Of a DNA stretch of 64,000 nt, positions 59,921-64,000 are shown piece after piece (the stretch's first letter is position 1; the number at the start of each line of letters is the position of its first letter). The notes under the pieces are model-generated. The model was not told the DNA's origin, searched no databases, and was given only the letters and a program-made list of their open reading frames with translations. The stretch spans positions 682,001 through 746,000 of the forward strand of contig JABYQQ010000016.1 of NCBI GenBank assembly GCA_022605405.1. The letters are read 5' to 3'. Made by a program: the position numbers and the translations under genes. The stretch comes from Earliella scabrosa. Taxonomy: Eukaryota; Basidiomycota; Agaricomycetes; Polyporales; Polyporaceae.

Positions 59921-60833
59921 ACGGCGTACGCTGTGCGTGGGCGGAGATGGAGAGAGCGTACGCTGTGCGTGCGCGGAGATGGAGAGGGCGTACGGCTGTG
60001 CGTGCGCGGAGAGGGAGAGCATACGACTGTGCATGCGCGGAGAGGGAGAGCATACGGCTGTGCGTGCGCGGGCCGGATAGCGTACGACTGGGCGTGCGCG
60101 GGGCGGATAGCGTACGACTGGGCGTGCGCGGAGAGGGAGAGCATACGACTGTGCGTGTGCCGGGCGGATAGCCTACGGCTGTGCGTGCGCGGGGCGGAGA
60201 GCATACCGCTGTGCGTGTGCGGAGAGGGAGAGCATACGGCTGTGCGTGTGCGGGCCGGATAGCCTACGGCTGTGCGTGCGCGGAGAGGGAGAGCATACGA
60301 CTGTGCGTGTGCGGGGCGGATAGCGTACAACTGTGCGTGCGCGGGGTGGAGAGCATACGGCTGTGCGTGTGCGGAGAGGGAGAGCATACGACTGTGCGTG
60401 TGCGGGGCGGATAGCGTACAACTGTGCGTGCGCGGGGTGGAGAGCATACGGCTGTGCGTGTGCGGAGAGGGAGAGCATACGACTGTGCGTGTGCGGGGCG
60501 GATAGCGTACAACTGTGCGTGCGCGGGGTGGAGAGCATACGGCTGTGCGTGTGCGGAGAGGGAGAGCATACAACTGTGCGTGTGCGGGGCGGATAGCGTA
60601 CAACTGTGCGTGCGCGGAGAGGGAGAGAGCGTACGCTGTGCGTGCGCGGAGATGGAGAGGGCGTACGCTGTGCATGCGCAGAGAGGGAGAGCGTGCAACT
60701 GTGCCTGCGTGGAGGGCGATAGCGTACGGCTGTGCGTGCGCGGGGCGGAGAGCGTACGGCTGTGTGTGCGCGGGGCGGAGAGCGTACGGCTGTGCGTGCG
60801 CGGAGAGGGAGAGAGCTTAAGGGAGAGAGCGTA
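59921..60833. repeat. 0.9-kb minisatellite, about 30-bp unit, 91-bp higher-order period
   Basis: The basic unit resembles GCGTACGGCTGTGCGTGCGCGGAGAGG and recurs about 29 times. From about 60290 the array has a 91-bp higher-order unit made of three basic units (30+30+31), seen at 60291, 60382 and 60473, with a variant near 60564. Because 91 is not a multiple of three, the frame rotates and several frames stay open on both strands. The long ORFs here are therefore products of the repeat, not genes. Unit variants differ mainly in GCATAC/GCGTAC and GTGTGCGG/GTGCGCGG. Confidence 0.9.
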
Positions 60834-61549
60834 CCCTTGGCATCCACGGGGCGCCTGGGAGGATATGTTGTGCCCGCGAGGGATGCTGGATGCGTCCAGC
60901 CCAATCTGAGAGAAGTAGGTTAGATTTCTCGTGGTGCGAGGGATGTGATGGGAGTTGACGTAGCTGGTGGGTGCGGCGTCAATAGGTACATACGCTGCCT
61001 CGCACGGTCGTGTACAGAGAAGCCCTTGGAAGCAGTATGTGCATGACCATTGGCTATGGGCACGCACGACCACGCTGTGAGATAGGTCGAGTGGGACCAA
61101 ACCCAGAGTTGATGAAAAGAGTTTGGGATGGGGTGCGCGTACGGTCGAGTCGGACAGGGGAGTTTCTTCGTCCGGCCTAGGTGAGGAAGTACTTACGTCG
61201 TCTGTGCCTCTTGGGGGCGCATGATGGTGAGAGGTGAGAGACATACAGACGGCGAGTACGTGGAGAAGGAGCGACAGACAAGGGCACGAGAAGGAGAGAG
61301 AGAAAGGGGAAAATGAACAGACGTGGCAGGGCGCTCATGGTTCAGGCGCTCGTGCCAGAGCGGGCCGGCCTGCAACTTCAAGGCGTCTAACACCGCTTGA
61401 ACACCTTGAAGGCTCTAAGTATCGCTCTACCCAGGGCTCCACACTGGTGCTACAGCATTTTGGGTTTTGGAATGTGAGCCCACTTGAACAATTCAACTGG
61501 TAGGGAAGACATCGACAACTAACAATCCAAAGCGCTGTACAGCTGCAAC
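60834..61549. other. Intergenic region and promoter of the JmjC gene
   Basis: 716 bases with no gene I can support. The part from 61230 to 61310 is A/G-rich (GAAGGAGAGAGAGAAAGGGG). The JmjC gene starts at 61550. Confidence 0.4.
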
Positions 61550-64000
61550 ATGGGGCCGAAACGGGAATTGGTCATTCAGAAGCGGCACTGCACACATCCT
61601 CAGGTTGGTGCCCGCTTCGTGAAGTTACCTCCATGCGCGGCGTGTGCCGGCATACTCCAGTTAGATCACCCGGAATGTCTTTTCATGGGTAAGTGATCGA
61701 CATTGCTAGTATGTCATGACGGACTGATGTCCACGTTTTGTGACCCTGTAGGGTGGCGCGCGCGGGATTCAGACAGAGGCCCAATACTGTTCACGACAGG
61801 CAAACCGCCATGGGAATACATTCCGACCACAGTGAACCGCTTTCCCGACCCCATAGACAAGCTACAGATACGCGTGAGGCAATCTCATCGTCTTACCTGT
61901 GCACACGCATGTGGCTGACGGGCGGCACAGGCTTTGTGTGCGCAAGAGCTTCTACCTACGCTGCGCGAGGAAGTGGACCATATTAACCAACCCGGCGTAC
62001 TCTGGAGGGCTGGAGATGCCCGGGCGCGAGATATCTGCGGTAAATCCCATTGCAAGATCGCTGTTTTGGGACTGACGTGGCTGACATCTTTCGGGGGCAG
62101 ACATTTGCCTGACTGAGTTATTCTCGCGTACGTGGTTTTGCGCCAGCTGCGGGCTAGACCTGTGTGCCAAATGCGCAAGAGACATCCAACAGGTGAAGAG
62201 TTTCGACGATCTGGAGGGGGGGCCTGTATGACTGACATATCAATCACAGGATGATTGGGAATGGCCTGAGAGTATGATAGGTTCGCCGCGGTCGAACCTC
62301 CACTGCTGTAATGCTCACACGCTGCGTCCCACAACGCGATTCGAATTGTCCAAGCTGACTGAGGCTGTGCGAGACATGGAGAGCATATTGAACTCGGCCA
62401 CCACCCTCTAGTGAGCGCGCCTTGGGAAATCCATCTCGCCTGGTGACAAACCCCTCTGACTGACCGTGATGCAGCTCGAACCCTGGGCCTGCCATGGATG
62501 CCGCGTCGACTGACGTCGTGCGTGTCAATGCCGACGAGCTGACCCACCTCCAGTTCAAAACCGCCCTCGCGTCAGCTGTGCCGATCGTGATCAGTGGGCT
62601 GCATCGACAGATCCAACGCAAATGGACTCCAGAGGGGCTGACCGCGACAATGGAGAACGCCGTTGTCACTTGCATTGATTGCAACAGCGATGACGAAGCG
62701 AGCACGACGATGCACGCGAAAGCGTTCTTCGCACTTCTCACCTCCTCGGCGCAAGAAGGAGAGGTGTATAAAATTAAGGTGGGGACACGCTCTGCATCCA
62801 TGTCAGATGACTGACACATGCGATCGCAGGACTGGCCGCCCGATCAACACTTCAGAGAGGTGTTCCATCAACATTATCTAGCCTACCTTCAAGTCCTCCC
62901 CAAAGCGTGCGCTGACTTCGTCCGACCTGATGGCGTGAGCAACATTGCGTCCTGCTGGCCGGACACCGCTGGGGCACCAGACTTAGGTTAGCACATGGAG
63001 ATACGACCCCCAAACCGCTCTAACCACTACATCTAGGTCCCAAGATGTATACCGCCATGGCGAATCGGCCGGACGAGGCGGGGACGACGCGACTACACAT
63101 GGATGTCACGGACGCGGCCAACCTGATGGTATGGGCGGCAGACGGTTCCCGAGCAGCCGCGCGATGGCACATCTTTCGTCGCGGGGATGCTGAACAGTTG
63201 AAGCGCGCGATTCGCCGTGCGAGGTGGTGCACCCCCAACGAAGATCCTATACACTCACAGAGCGTATACCTCAAACAGGCGATGTTGGAAGCCCTGCGTG
63301 AGAGGTCGGGGGTGCGTCCGTGGGTCATCGAACAGCGGGTTGGCGATCTAGTCATCATCCCAGCTGGCTGTCCACACCAGGTATGTCGGCCACTCAGACG
63401 TGCGATATCTCGTAACAGCGAAATGATGGACGCTAACTCGCGCGGCACTTACAGGTGTGGAACTACCAGGGCGCCATCAAGATCGCCAGTGACTTTATTT
63501 CGATTCTCAATGCCCGATCGACGTCCGAAATCGCCACAGAGTGGCGGGACATCCGAATTCGAAGCCGCAAACCTGACCTACTGCAGCTTCAAAACACGTT
63601 CTGGCTAGAGTATTGTGCGACATCATCCTGGGAAACGGTAAGCTCGCGTGGCTGGGGCTACGACAAAGACTGACAACGCTGCCCTCGTGGCGTCACCGGG
63701 ACGCGCGCCCCAAGACCTCCGAGGTCGAGACGAGACCCGCAGGCAACGAAAATGTCGCATCGACATCACTCATGGATATGCCGAGTGCCGAACTGGAATG
63801 CAACAGTGCGTCCCAGAGTCAGGAGGTGACTCCTGAACTGGCCAATCTCCGTCGTCAAGATCATGCGAACCATGTTCACCCCGAAATCGTGAGCCACACC
63901 TCTGCTCCCTCACTGGTCCTGCTGCCCGAGCGCCCAGGCTGGATTGCACAGGTTCGTCCAGCCTGTCCGGCCTGCATGACACCAGCCACCAAGCTGACAC
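61550..64000 (+). CDS. KDM3-like JmjC-domain protein (putative histone demethylase), 3' end outside window
   Basis: Exons join(61550..61688, 61752..61873, 61931..62039, 62101..62192, 62250..62410, 62475..62778, 62830..62986, 63037..63380, 63455..63637, 63715..64000), open at the right edge. The N-terminal part has Cys/His-rich zinc-binding stretches: PPCAACAG with HPECLF, then DICDICLTELF with WFCASCGLDLCAKCA. The JmjC core follows: DWPPDQHFREVFHQHYLAYL, GPKMYTA, LHMDVTDAANLMVWA and VIIPAGCPHQVWNYQGAIKIA. Fe(II) ligands are His382, Asp384 and His475. Zinc finger followed by JmjC with this motif order is the KDM3/JMJD1 layout, which removes methyl groups from H3K9. The last exon shown is Ser/Gln-rich and its join is the weakest. 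Confidence 0.85.

Noticed and set aside
59755..61244. Long minus-strand ORFs of 240-326 aa and several plus-strand ORFs
   Set aside because: They are produced by the minisatellite; the frame rotates with the 91-bp period and no domain is present.

Overview
This is a window of nuclear DNA from a filamentous basidiomycete, most likely a wood-decaying Agaricomycete of the polypore type. The genes are dense, GC-rich and cut by many introns of about 50-70 bases. The content includes two CBM1-GH10 xylanases, a GMC oxidoreductase, Agaricomycete-style F-box/propeller genes and fungal housekeeping genes (eIF3j, PWP1, COQ9, PMC1-type calcium ATPase, PEX11, ATG22). All exon joins below were worked out by hand from GT-AG sites, reading frame and protein-family agreement. 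No transcript or database search was available.

Layout. 0-11.5 kb is a housekeeping block: PWP1 (cut by the window start), eIF3j, a membrane-anchored GMC oxidoreductase, a membrane coiled-coil protein, an F-box-like gene and COQ9. The last two are divergent and share a short promoter. 12-17.3 kb is a plant-cell-wall locus: two CBM1-GH10 xylanases in inverted orientation with a short-chain dehydrogenase between them. 18.3-23.1 kb holds one large vacuolar-type Ca2+-ATPase. 23.1-28.5 kb is a long stretch with no gene I can support. 28.5-36.2 kb has a PEX11-family gene, a WD40-like protein and an extended SDR. 36.4-48.3 kb has a second F-box-like gene, a Pro/Glu-rich low-complexity protein whose start codon is split by an intron, a small conserved protein and ATG22 (16 exons).

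49-64 kb is an accessory region with a different character. It holds an intact DDE integrase-core gene and three members of a divergent family with an F-box-like start followed by a degenerate nucleotidyltransferase-like signature. It also holds a Zn2Cys6-like/coiled-coil protein, a protein with a 12-residue internal repeat and a 0.9-kb minisatellite with 91-bp higher-order periodicity. A KDM3-like JmjC gene runs off the right edge.

The most unusual observations are very small exons: a 2-nt exon in one xylanase, a 4-nt exon in the GMC gene, and 13-14-nt exons in eIF3j, PEX11 and ATG22. Others are the AT|G split start codon, and the NTase-like family clustered beside an integrase.
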